Position numbers and translations under genes: made by a program | The notes under the pieces: generated by a model | What the model was told of the DNA's origin: nothing | The model's database searches: none | The model's input: the letters and a program-made list of their open reading frames with translations, nothing else | In this document: positions 54,167 through 61,944 of the stretch, piece after piece | Layout of the letters: each line of letters starts with the position of its first letter | Position numbering within the stretch: the first letter of the stretch is position 1 | Origin: Pseudobdellovibrionaceae bacterium | GTDB lineage: Bacteria > Bdellovibrionota > Bdellovibrionia > Bdellovibrionales > Bdellovibrionaceae | Assembly (NCBI GenBank): GCA_030158485.1 | Contig: JAOASS010000006.1 | Coordinates: forward strand, 62,001 to 126,000 | Length of the DNA: 64,000 nucleotides | Direction of reading: 5' to 3'

Positions 54167-55306
54167 TTATAAAAGTGACAACTGAAACTGAGCGCCAGGC
54201 TTAAGATTGTGCATTTCAATTTCACCAGATTCAACGCGAAACATTTTGCAATCTTCAGAAATTTCAAAAACTAAAGAATTTTCTTCAGTCCGCAAAAGTT
54301 TGAGACCCTTTTCGTTTTGGCCCCAATTTTTTTGTAAGGAATCTGTTGTGATCGGAGGCTGGTCTAGAAATTGAAGTTGCATCCAGCCATCGACGGAGCA
54401 TTTCCAATTTTGGACTGGAAACTTCATTTTGAGTAAAAGCTGCTTGAGATGAGATTCTAAAAACGGAAAACTTAGAAATTGAACTTGTGCTGGGATTAAG
54501 GGTTCGCGAATACTCAGCCAGCTGGAACGTGGTTTTATAATTTGAAAAAATTTTTCAGTGCCGCTGTTGTAATAAGATTTGCACTGCAAGGCCTGGACGC
54601 ATGCATAAGTCACTAATGATTCGGTCATTGATTCGGTCAGGCCTAATTGCACGCTGTTCGTACTTCCTGATAAATCAACTGCAAAGAAATCTTGATTAAT
54701 CGTAACTTGAGACGACAAAACTTCTCCACTTTTAGTTTTCGATTTATGAACAGCTTCAGTCCAAGGCGTGTCACTGAGCTTTTGAGTTAAGTTTTTTCGT
54801 GAATTTTCAAAGTATTTTTTAAATGATAAACTTGTTAAATCATTTTCTTTCCAAGAAATAAAAAGACAAAGTTTTTCAAATTCTTGAGCGATCTTTTTTT
54901 CAAAAGGAAGAACTTTATCTAAAAAAAGCGAAGGAACTTGAGGATTCAGTTGTCCTTTTACTTTGTAGGGTAGTGGTGGAATTCGAAGACCAAAAGATTC
55001 CCATTTACCAGTTGTATTCCAAGGTCCTTGATTTTCAACACGAACAGACCAAATAAGATGATCAATTCGTCCGACAAAACTAATTCCAAAGGGATCATAA
55101 CCGCCGCTTTGTGGATCATTGACGGCAACCCAATCGCGATTATCTAGTGGGAAGTACTGAAGAACAAAGCGTGCTGTTTGTATCGTTGATAAAAATTCCG
55201 AACCATTTTTTGATTCAACTAAAAGAAGTTCACCTTCAACAGTTAAAAACGAAAATGAAGAGCAAGTCTGACTGAAAGCGGTTCTTAAAAATTCTAATTC
55301 TATCAT
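54167..55306 (-). CDS. Reduced HyuB-like (hydantoinase B/oxoprolinase) protein
   Basis: 379 residues. The part around VAVNDPQSGGYDPFGISFVGRIDHLIWSV resembles HyuB's NDPYRGGTHLPDI... block, and SFGLRIPPLPYKVKG resembles EGLRIPPVKL... The order and spacing fit an N-terminal HyuB core. The chain is about 200 residues shorter than normal HyuB (about 550-600), and the mid and C-terminal parts are very divergent. No signal peptide. It overlaps the HyuA-like gene by 4 bases. Likely cofactor-free ATP-coupled amidohydrolase relative; substrate unknown. Confidence 0.62.
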   Translation of the reverse strand: MIELEFLRTAFSQTCSSFSFLTVEGELLLVESKNGSEFLSTIQTARFVLQYFPLDNRDWVAVNDPQSGGYDPFGISFVGRIDHLIWSVRVENQGPWNTTGKWESFGLRIPPLPYKVKGQLNPQVPSLFLDKVLPFEKKIAQEFEKLCLFISWKENDLTSLSFKKYFENSRKNLTQKLSDTPWTEAVHKSKTKSGEVLSSQVTINQDFFAVDLSGSTNSVQLGLTESMTESLVTYACVQALQCKSYYNSGTEKFFQIIKPRSSWLSIREPLIPAQVQFLSFPFLESHLKQLLLKMKFPVQNWKCSVDGWMQLQFLDQPPITTDSLQKNWGQNEKGLKLLRTEENSLVFEISEDCKMFRVESGEIEMHNLKPGAQFQLSLL

Positions 55307-56595
55307 GTGGATTTTTCTATGAAGGGAGAAAGCTCGGCAAGAGTGGGGAGAGTATCCGAGTATTGTATTTTGATATTTTTTAAATTCTTAAATTCAGGTT
55401 TAAGCAAGTGACTTAAGGGGCCTAAAATGAGCCAGTTTTGAGAGGTCGAGAGTTCGAGCATGTTTTGAGACCACTCTTTTAAGGCGTCATTTGAAATACG
55501 ATTTTTGAATGCTCGAACTTGATCCAAATTTTTTGATCCAGTCAAAGAAGATAAAAGTCTTTCCGTTCTTTCTTCGAAATCACTTTTAACTTCAAATTGT
55601 TTTTGTAAACTTTCACGACTTATTAAAACATCTAATACCGTGGGTTTGAGTCCTCTGCCTAAGAAAACGGGACCTGGTTCGTAAGTATCAGTTCGGCCGA
55701 GCCAGCTCCATGAACCAAAAAGATCTTGTCCCAGAGTTGTTGTCGGTTGAGTTTTGAAAAGTTTGACGTTTGGAAGTGGTGGATGTGCAGCAATCCAACC
55801 CCACGGAGTCCACCGTTGGTTTTGTTTTGGCCCAATATGAAAGCAACCGTCCCAATCTAAAACAAAAATATCACAATCAGATTTTTGTTTATTTTGAGAC
55901 CAGCGAGATATTAAGTGAGTCCAAACTGAAGTCAGTCCGTATCGATTTTGGGAAGAAGTTTTTATTTTTAAATCTTCATCAATCCAGTGAATCGGTACTT
56001 CCATTTTAAGATTAAGAGCAACGGCTTGGATCTCTTCAGTTAATTCTAAAATAGAACCCGAGCAAGAGGAGTTCAAAAGATTTCGTCTCCAATTTAGAAG
56101 CATTTCAGACTGCAAGGTTTCAGTTACGAAATTTTCAAAACCAGCATCTCGAAAACGACTTAAAACTTCCTCTGGGACAGAAACTTGCCATGCAATACGC
56201 TTGATGGTCTCTTTTTGTAGAGTGGTCAGAGTTTGCAAAATCCATTCTTCGTTCCAAGTTTCAGGTTCTGTAAAAACCATGGATTCGGAGTGAATCGGAG
56301 AACTTTGAGTTTTTTGTGTTACTTTCTCGAGACCTCGAGGAAAGACTGCCGCTACGGACCCTCCCAAGCGTAAACCAGATAGTCGATCAGCAAATTCATC
56401 CAAAAGAATGATCTCTTTGATTTGAGAAGCCCAGTCTTTTAAAAAAACTTCGATTTGGGAGCGGAATCTGTGTTTTGAATAAAGCCAGCGATTGCTTGCG
56501 CAATCTTGGCCTGTGTCATCAATCACACTGACATCGCAAAAAGAAAGTCCTCGGTGTAAAAAAAATTTCATCTGTTGAACCGCAAAGACCTCCAT
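55303..56595 (-). CDS. Reduced HyuA-like (hydantoinase A/oxoprolinase) protein
   Basis: 430 residues. The start FFLHRGLSFCDVSV resembles HyuA's nucleotide-site GGTFTDV motif, and IFVLDWDGCFHIGP near residue 245 occupies the place of DMGGTSTDV, so the two-lobed ASKHA-like layout is suggested. The family is normally about 650-700 residues. Downstream the HyuB-like gene is coupled by an ATGA-type overlap, as in hyuAB operons. The conserved nucleotide-site glycines are only partly kept. The start could be ATG 56595 or 56571. It is divergent from hisC. Confidence 0.58.
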   Translation of the reverse strand: MEVFAVQQMKFFLHRGLSFCDVSVIDDTGQDCASNRWLYSKHRFRSQIEVFLKDWASQIKEIILLDEFADRLSGLRLGGSVAAVFPRGLEKVTQKTQSSPIHSESMVFTEPETWNEEWILQTLTTLQKETIKRIAWQVSVPEEVLSRFRDAGFENFVTETLQSEMLLNWRRNLLNSSCSGSILELTEEIQAVALNLKMEVPIHWIDEDLKIKTSSQNRYGLTSVWTHLISRWSQNKQKSDCDIFVLDWDGCFHIGPKQNQRWTPWGWIAAHPPLPNVKLFKTQPTTTLGQDLFGSWSWLGRTDTYEPGPVFLGRGLKPTVLDVLISRESLQKQFEVKSDFEERTERLLSSLTGSKNLDQVRAFKNRISNDALKEWSQNMLELSTSQNWLILGPLSHLLKPEFKNLKNIKIQYSDTLPTLAELSPFIEKST

Positions 56596-56638
56596 GCTAC
56601 CTCATTTTATACCAATCCCACAACCCAGGAAATTAGAC

Positions 56639-57733
56639 ATGAGAATTTCTCCAGAACTTAAGAATCTTGTTCCATACAAACCTGGCAAGCCTATTTCTGA
56701 AACTCAACGAGAATACGGTCTTTCAAAAGTTGTTAAATTAGCCAGTAATGAAAACCCATTAGGCACAAGCCCTTTGGCACTTCAAGCTGTCAAAGGGGCC
56801 TTAAATACCATGCATTTGTACCCTGATCCTGGGCATTATCAAATGATCCAAGCGGTGTCCAAAAAATGGAATATTCCTGAATCAAAACTGGCATTTGGCA
56901 ATGGATCCGATGAGCTTATTGATTTGTTGTGTCGGATTTATTGTGAACCCGGGCAAGCTGTTTTGACGATTCCCCATGCTTTTGCAGCTTATGAAGTCAG
57001 TGCCCACTCCAATCGGGCTCAAATTATCGTCGCAAAACCTGAAGAGCTTGTCAGCACTTATCAAAAGCAAAAAGATCAAATTCGAATTTTATTTATTCCG
57101 AATCCTAATAATCCAACAGGCAAATATCTAGATGGATCTTTTGTTAAAAATTTACTTGAATCTTTGAAAAGTGAAGAAGTTCTAGTTGTTTTTGACGAAG
57201 CTTATAATGAATTTGTCAGAGCAAAAGATTACGTATCAACGATGACGCTTTACAATCAATACCCAAATGTTGTGGTGTTGCGCACTTTTTCGAAAGCTTA
57301 TGGACTGGCTGGTTTTCGTGTTGGTGCGATGATTGCTCCGGAAGAAACGATTGTAGTTTTGAATCGAGTTCGCAAACCATTTAATGTCAATGAAATGGCT
57401 CAAGTCGCCCTTGTTGCCGCTCTGCAGGATGACGACTTTATGAGAAAAACACAAGAGATCACATGGAAAGGGCTTGATTACTTTTACAAGAAACTCCATG
57501 AATTAGAATTGTCGTTTAATAAGTCAGAAGGCAACTTTGTTCTTTTCGATACCGAAAGAGACTCGAGCTTGGTTTTTGAAGCCCTTTTGAGAAAAGGAAT
57601 TATTTTAAGACCTGTTAAAAATTATGGTTTGCCGACTCATCTCAGAATGAGTGTTGGCTTACCAGAAGAAAATGAAGCGGCTATTAAAGCGTTGGAAGAA
57701 GTTCTTCCAATGATTGAAAAAATAAAGAAATAA
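56639..57733 (+). CDS. hisC: Histidinol-phosphate/aromatic aminotransferase
   Basis: A fold-type I PLP enzyme. Blocks are KLASNENPLGTSP near residue 30, IPNPNNPTGKY, VVFDEAYNEF and the PLP-lysine FSKAYGLAGFRVG. From the ATG at 56639, 9 bases after AGGAAA, it has 364 residues. A start 45 bases upstream lacks a ribosome site. No other his genes are near. Its position before cmk matches the hisC-tyrA-aroA-cmk-rpsA supraoperon of other bacteria, where HisC-like enzymes also serve aromatic amino acids, so specificity is open. Confidence 0.93.
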   Translation: MRISPELKNLVPYKPGKPISETQREYGLSKVVKLASNENPLGTSPLALQAVKGALNTMHLYPDPGHYQMIQAVSKKWNIPESKLAFGNGSDELIDLLCRIYCEPGQAVLTIPHAFAAYEVSAHSNRAQIIVAKPEELVSTYQKQKDQIRILFIPNPNNPTGKYLDGSFVKNLLESLKSEEVLVVFDEAYNEFVRAKDYVSTMTLYNQYPNVVVLRTFSKAYGLAGFRVGAMIAPEETIVVLNRVRKPFNVNEMAQVALVAALQDDDFMRKTQEITWKGLDYFYKKLHELELSFNKSEGNFVLFDTERDSSLVFEALLRKGIILRPVKNYGLPTHLRMSVGLPEENEAAIKALEEVLPMIEKIKK

Positions 57734-57750
57734 GATGCATGGAAGTTGAT

Positions 57751-58410
57751 ATGGGTTGGGTTGTAACAATTGATGGGCCGGCAGCTTCAGGAAAGTCCAC
57801 TGTCAGCCGCGAATTAGCAAAACGCCTTGGGTGGCATTGGGTTTCAACTGGAGCTTTTTACCGAGGACTTGCTTACGTGGCTCTTCAGAAGAAAATACCA
57901 TTTGATGATATTCCAAAAATTATTGAACTTTGTTATTCAAAAGAATGGTCTGTTGAAATGACAGACTCAAAAACAAAAGTTTTATTCCAAGGAAATGATG
58001 TTTCAGAACTGATCGGTCGTGAAGACGTGGGGAATTATGCTTCACTCATCAGCCATCATTCTGAAATTCGGAAAGCTTTGCTTGATGGGCAGCGTTCTTG
58101 CTCGATGGGAAATGTGGGACTGATTGCTGAAGGCCGAGATTGTGGAACAATTGTTTTTCCGCAAGCACAGGCAAAAATTTATTTAACGGCTCATGAAACT
58201 CACCGGGCGGCGCGAAGAGCGGCTGAAGAAGGCCAAGCTCATGAAAGCATTTTAGCAGCTCAAAAAAACCGTGATGAACAAGACTCTAATCGCAAAACAG
58301 CACCGCTTCAGGTTCCAGAAAGTGCATATGTTCTTGATACGACTCATATGAGTCTTGATGACGTGGTCAAAAAAGTTGAATTTTTTGTTCGCGAGAAAAT
58401 ACCAGTTTAA
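57751..58410 (+). CDS. cmk: Cytidylate kinase
   Basis: Phosphorylates CMP and dCMP. 219 residues starting MGWVVTIDGPAASGKST, so the P-loop is at the N-terminus; GAFYRGLA, EGRDCGTIVFP and the DEQDSNRKTAPL block are diagnostic. The ATG at 57751 has GGAAG close upstream; an ATG 12 bases earlier is possible. It lies 17 bases after hisC and 3 bases before uup, which replaces the usual direct cmk-rpsA adjacency. Confidence 0.95.
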   Translation: MGWVVTIDGPAASGKSTVSRELAKRLGWHWVSTGAFYRGLAYVALQKKIPFDDIPKIIELCYSKEWSVEMTDSKTKVLFQGNDVSELIGREDVGNYASLISHHSEIRKALLDGQRSCSMGNVGLIAEGRDCGTIVFPQAQAKIYLTAHETHRAARRAAEEGQAHESILAAQKNRDEQDSNRKTAPLQVPESAYVLDTTHMSLDDVVKKVEFFVREKIPV

Positions 58411-58413
58411 TTT

Positions 58414-60270
58414 ATGGGTGTTATTTTAAGTGTTCATCAAGCGCAAAAAAGTATTGGGGCTCGGGTTTTATTCAAAGATCTTTCTTTCGGTTTAAACTCA
58501 GGTGATCGAGTCGGCCTTGTGGGACCCAATGGTTCGGGTAAGTCAACTTTGATGAAATGTTTAGCGGCGCTTGATCACATCGACAAAGGCCAAATAACTT
58601 GGGCGGGCTCTACAAAAGTGGCCTATGTTCCACAAAATCCAAGATTTTCAAATAACCAGACCATTCGCGAATTCTTAGCTTCAAGGGGACTTGAAACAAA
58701 GTCGTCTGCGGATTTGGACATGGATGAAGAAGTATTAGCATGGGAATTGTTTTCTAAGTTTGATGTTCCGGTCTATGATTTTGAACAAAAGTATTCTGAA
58801 TTTTCGGGTGGTGAACAAAAGAAGATTCAAATTATCCAAGCTTTTATTCAGAAGCCTGACATTCTTTTAATGGACGAACCGACGAATCACTTGGATGTCG
58901 AAAGTATCATGCAATTAGAAGAGTTTTTAGATTCAAAACGTGATCTTACATTTTTTATTATTTCCCATGATCGATTGTTTTTGCAAAATGTTGTCGGCGA
59001 AGTGATGGATTTGGATGCTCGATACAAAGATGGCTATTTAAGAATTAAAGGTGGCTACGCAGAGTACTTAGAAATTTCACGAGAAATGTTTCGTGTTCAA
59101 AACGTTCAACAAACAAAGCTTGAAAATGATTTGCGTTGGGAAACAGCCTGGCTCAGACGTGGTGCAAAAGCCAGGCAAACAAAACAAACAGCACGTAAAG
59201 AAGCTGCTTACGCTTTGGCTGAAGAAGTTGATCTGTTGAATGAATTGAATCGAAAAAAGAAAATCAATTTAGAACTTAAAAGCCATGATCATATGCCTCA
59301 AAAGCTACTTGAAATGGAAAGTTTAAGTTTAGGTCGGGGAGATCGAACTTTTTTTCAAGACCTGAACTTGATTATCAGCGGAAAAACTCGTTTAGGTCTT
59401 TTAGGAAGAAATGGAAGCGGTAAAAGTACTTTAATTAAAGCGTTGATGGGCGAAAATGAGGAAGTGATTCGAGGCGGAAAAATTAAACGCTATGAAGAAT
59501 TAAATGTTTCCTACTTCGAACAGCAACGGGCCTTACTTAATTTTAACGCCACTTTGTTAAATAATATTTGCCCAGATGGTGATTATGTTCATGTGCAGGG
59601 AACTCCGATTTACGGCCGAAGTTATTTGGATCGTTTCCGATTTAGGCGTGATCAACATGATCTAAAAGTAAAAGAATTGTCAGGTGGTGAGCAGAATCGT
59701 TTACTCATTGCGATATTAATGACTCGAAAAGCGCAATTGATGATTCTAGATGAACCCACAAATGATTTAGATTTTGAGACACTTGAAGTTTTGAAGCAAA
59801 GTTTGATCAATTATGACGGTGCTGTTTTATTAGTAACTCATGATCGCACTTTTCTTGATGAAGTTTGTGATGATATTCTTTATTTTCCAGAAGAAGCTTC
59901 GGGACACAAAGAATTAATTCGATTTGCTTCATTTTTGCAGTGGCAAGATTGGAAAAAACAGCCAGACTCAGTTAAGCTGACTCCCTTGGTGAAAAGCACT
60001 GTCGCCTCGGGTACATCGAACTTAAACGTGGCTCTAGTCAAGGGATCAAAGCTGAATTTTAATGAACAAAGAGAATATGAATCAATCGAAGCAGTTGTTT
60101 TAGAAAAAGAAAACCAGTTAACTGCATTACAAAAAGAAGTTGAAAGCCCAGAAGTTGCAAGCGATTCGTCTCAGCTTTTAAATTTATCAAAATCTATTCA
60201 AGTGCTTGAAAGTGAAATTGAAAAGCTCTATGTGCGTTGGCAAGAGCTTGAAGCTCGATCTCGGCAGTAA
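58414..60270 (+). CDS. uup: ABC-F ATPase, Uup-type
   Basis: 618 residues with two ABC cassettes and no membrane segments. First: GPNGSGKST, FSGGEQKKIQI, LLMDEPTNHLD. Second: GRNGSGKST near residue 330, LSGGEQNR, LMILDEPTNDLD. Between them is the ABC-F linker. A C-terminal coiled coil at about 550-618, of the kind that binds DNA in Uup, closes the protein. Uup-type ABC-F proteins act on ribosomes and limit transposon excision. Co-transcribed with cmk. It is followed by two minus-strand genes. Confidence 0.92.
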   Translation: MGVILSVHQAQKSIGARVLFKDLSFGLNSGDRVGLVGPNGSGKSTLMKCLAALDHIDKGQITWAGSTKVAYVPQNPRFSNNQTIREFLASRGLETKSSADLDMDEEVLAWELFSKFDVPVYDFEQKYSEFSGGEQKKIQIIQAFIQKPDILLMDEPTNHLDVESIMQLEEFLDSKRDLTFFIISHDRLFLQNVVGEVMDLDARYKDGYLRIKGGYAEYLEISREMFRVQNVQQTKLENDLRWETAWLRRGAKARQTKQTARKEAAYALAEEVDLLNELNRKKKINLELKSHDHMPQKLLEMESLSLGRGDRTFFQDLNLIISGKTRLGLLGRNGSGKSTLIKALMGENEEVIRGGKIKRYEELNVSYFEQQRALLNFNATLLNNICPDGDYVHVQGTPIYGRSYLDRFRFRRDQHDLKVKELSGGEQNRLLIAILMTRKAQLMILDEPTNDLDFETLEVLKQSLINYDGAVLLVTHDRTFLDEVCDDILYFPEEASGHKELIRFASFLQWQDWKKQPDSVKLTPLVKSTVASGTSNLNVALVKGSKLNFNEQREYESIEAVVLEKENQLTALQKEVESPEVASDSSQLLNLSKSIQVLESEIEKLYVRWQELEARSRQ

Positions 60271-60287
60271 AATCTAAAAAATTGAGA

Positions 60288-61154
60288 CTATTTTTTATTT
60301 AAGTCTTTATCAATTTTTTGATTTGAATTGCGTTGGAAGTTTTGAGAATCCGAAATGATAAGTTGAAACTCATCGCGGATACAGTCAAAAATAGCAGCAT
60401 ATTTCTTTTGTGCTGTCGAATGGGCTTTTGTTTTTTGTCTATCAGTGAGTTTTTGATCGTTTTGTTTCAAGCAAGATTCGGTTGCAGTTTTCATTTTTTC
60501 ATTTAAAGGCTTTGAATAAGATCGATGAATACAATTTATCTTTTCCACATTCAGCTTGAAATTATCACACAATTCAAGGGCCAGGTAGGGTTGGCTAGGT
60601 GGGGCATCTTCTAATTTCAACAAAGCGGTTTGGTAACAGTCGGCTAATTCCTCTACTTCATTTTGGTTCGTGTACAGGATCGCGTGACTCTTTCCACAAG
60701 TGTTTTCGACGATTTGAATGGCGACTTCACCTTTTTCCAATAAAGTTGAACGAGTGTCTGCTTTCGACTCGGCATTTTTTGTTTTTAAACAACTCAAAGT
60801 TTCAAGTGATTTTTCTAGAAGATTTGTTTTTGAGCTGGCACAGCTATTAAATATTTTATAAATTTCTGGGTCTCTCGCTTCGTCTTTGTAGCGGTTCAGG
60901 CAAATATACTGATTGATATCATCTTGAAAAGCGCTACAAATGTGAAAAGCCATTTGAAAAGGTTTTAAGCGTTTTCGATGGAATTCATGAATTCCTTTTT
61001 GATAACAAGCGGCCAGTTCGTCAACTTGATAAGCTTGAACCTCATTTGACAGAACTTGATTTCCACAACCGATTGCAATCGCTTTAATGAGATTGTTATT
61101 TGTATCTGCGTGGGCCATGTACAGCCAAAAAGTTGTCATGAAAAGAATTAGCAT
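60288..61154 (-). CDS. Exported protein with an internally duplicated 12-Cys pattern
   Basis: 288 residues, with a signal peptide ending near MAHA. Residues about 26-125 and 149-260 are two diverged copies of one unit. Cysteines fall at 30, 50, 73, 85, 105, 122 and 153, 173, 196, 208, 228, 258, so the first five have identical spacing (20, 23, 12, 20). Shared motifs are VDELAACYQ/VEELADCYQ and ICLNRY/INCIHRSY. The lack of odd cysteines suggests six disulfides in the periplasm. No known family is recognised. Convergent with uup. Confidence 0.68.
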   Translation of the reverse strand: MLILFMTTFWLYMAHADTNNNLIKAIAIGCGNQVLSNEVQAYQVDELAACYQKGIHEFHRKRLKPFQMAFHICSAFQDDINQYICLNRYKDEARDPEIYKIFNSCASSKTNLLEKSLETLSCLKTKNAESKADTRSTLLEKGEVAIQIVENTCGKSHAILYTNQNEVEELADCYQTALLKLEDAPPSQPYLALELCDNFKLNVEKINCIHRSYSKPLNEKMKTATESCLKQNDQKLTDRQKTKAHSTAQKKYAAIFDCIRDEFQLIISDSQNFQRNSNQKIDKDLNKK

Positions 61155-61260
61155 TTCAGTACCTCATTCAAGTTCTTAGAATAAAGTGCAGGTAGGTGAT
61201 CTAGAAAGTCTAGTTTTGCTGTTGATAAATCAAAGACATTCTCAAATCCTGCAGGTCTGG

Positions 61261-61632
61261 CTAATTTTTGTTAAAAAAACATTCAATCGAGATATTTTTT
61301 CCATCAAAAGGCCCTTTGTAAATCAAGCTAGCGAAGCCGTCGTTTGACAGAAACGTCATCAGCTGGAAGCGGCTTCGGGAGTTTTGAACTTGAATACTGA
61401 CAACATCTGAAAGTGCTGCTTCACCGGGAATCAGGCTTGTTTCAACAACTAAACCATTTACGAGATGTCGGTTGTAGGCTGATTTGTGGCTGTGACTGCT
61501 TAAAGCAAAAGCCCAGCGGTTTTTCTGTGTCAATCCTGTTGTGACAGCGCAGTCACTCGCGAAAAGGGCAGCTGAAGCTGAATGCGAGATTCCTAGGAAT
61601 ATTATAAGGGTCAAAACAGATTGAAGTTTCAT
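61261..61632 (-). CDS. Small exported protein of unknown function
   Basis: 123 residues from the ATG at 61632. A signal peptide (MKLQSVLTLIIFLGISHSASA) is followed by a beta-prone mature part with one Cys near the start (ASDCAV) and one at the end (IECFFNKN). The layout matches the protein at 14481-14825. A start 66 bases upstream adds a charged stretch before the signal and is unlikely. A candidate promoter (61670-61698) points into it. No family recognised. Confidence 0.65.
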   Translation of the reverse strand: MKLQSVLTLIIFLGISHSASAALFASDCAVTTGLTQKNRWAFALSSHSHKSAYNRHLVNGLVVETSLIPGEAALSDVVSIQVQNSRSRFQLMTFLSNDGFASLIYKGPFDGKNISIECFFNKN

Positions 61633-61669
61633 GTCAAATTCTACCTTTGAAAAGGGGCTGATGATTCTC

Positions 61670-61698
61670 TTTCTATTCTGCTTACACGACGACTTCAA
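61670..61698 (-). promoter_or_regulatory. Candidate promoter for the minus-strand exported-protein gene
   Basis: On the minus strand TTGAAG (61698-61693), a 17-base spacer, then TAGAAA (61675-61670), close to the sigma-70 pattern. It points at the gene starting at 61632, giving a leader of about 30 bases. Confidence 0.4.
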
Positions 61699-61732
61699 GA
61701 GACTCTTGCCGAGTTGTAAAAGCTATTGGGGC

Positions 61733-61769
61733 AAAAAAGGAGTGTATCACAGTGAGACACTCCTTTTTT
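61733..61769. terminator. Bidirectional intrinsic terminator between divergent promoters
   Basis: A perfect 13-bp stem, A6-GGAGTGT (61733-61745) and its complement ACACTCC-T6 (61757-61769), with an 11-base loop. A-run and T-run flank it, so it works on either strand. It lies in a gap with diverging genes, where no transcript should need terminating. It is probably a stranded terminator of the hisC-cmk-uup operon or an insulator. Confidence 0.75.
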
Positions 61770-61824
61770 GGGTCGCAATATAAGCTTCCTGAGGCTCTCG
61801 ATTGAAGGTTGTGAGCCTTTTCCT

Positions 61825-61853
61825 TTGACAGGACTTTGCTCAACCCTTAAAAC
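61825..61853 (+). promoter_or_regulatory. Sigma-70-like promoter of rpsA
   Basis: TTGACA (61825-61830, a perfect -35), 17 bases, then TAAAAC (61848-61853, four of six -10 matches). Transcription would begin near 61860, leaving a leader of about 85 bases before the rpsA start. Confidence 0.65.
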
Positions 61854-61944
61854 CGACAGACTAATAACGAAAAACGAGTCCAATAAGAGTCTCATAACCC
61901 AGCCCTTATTTTACGAGGCTTGTTTTTCCCAGGAGGTATATATT

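Larger units (their letters stand above)
61633..61944. other. Intergenic region upstream of rpsA
   Basis: The 312 bases between divergent genes hold a minus-strand promoter, a bidirectional terminator and the rpsA promoter and leader, each listed separately. No ORF or tRNA-like fold is visible. A further dyad, CAAGAG-A-CTCTTG (61696-61708), overlaps the minus promoter -35 and could be an operator. Confidence 0.6.

Noticed and set aside
54167-56595. Frameshift splitting one normal-size Hyu protein
   Set aside because: The two ORFs match different subunits (A and B) and meet in a clean 4-base overlap, so they are two genes.
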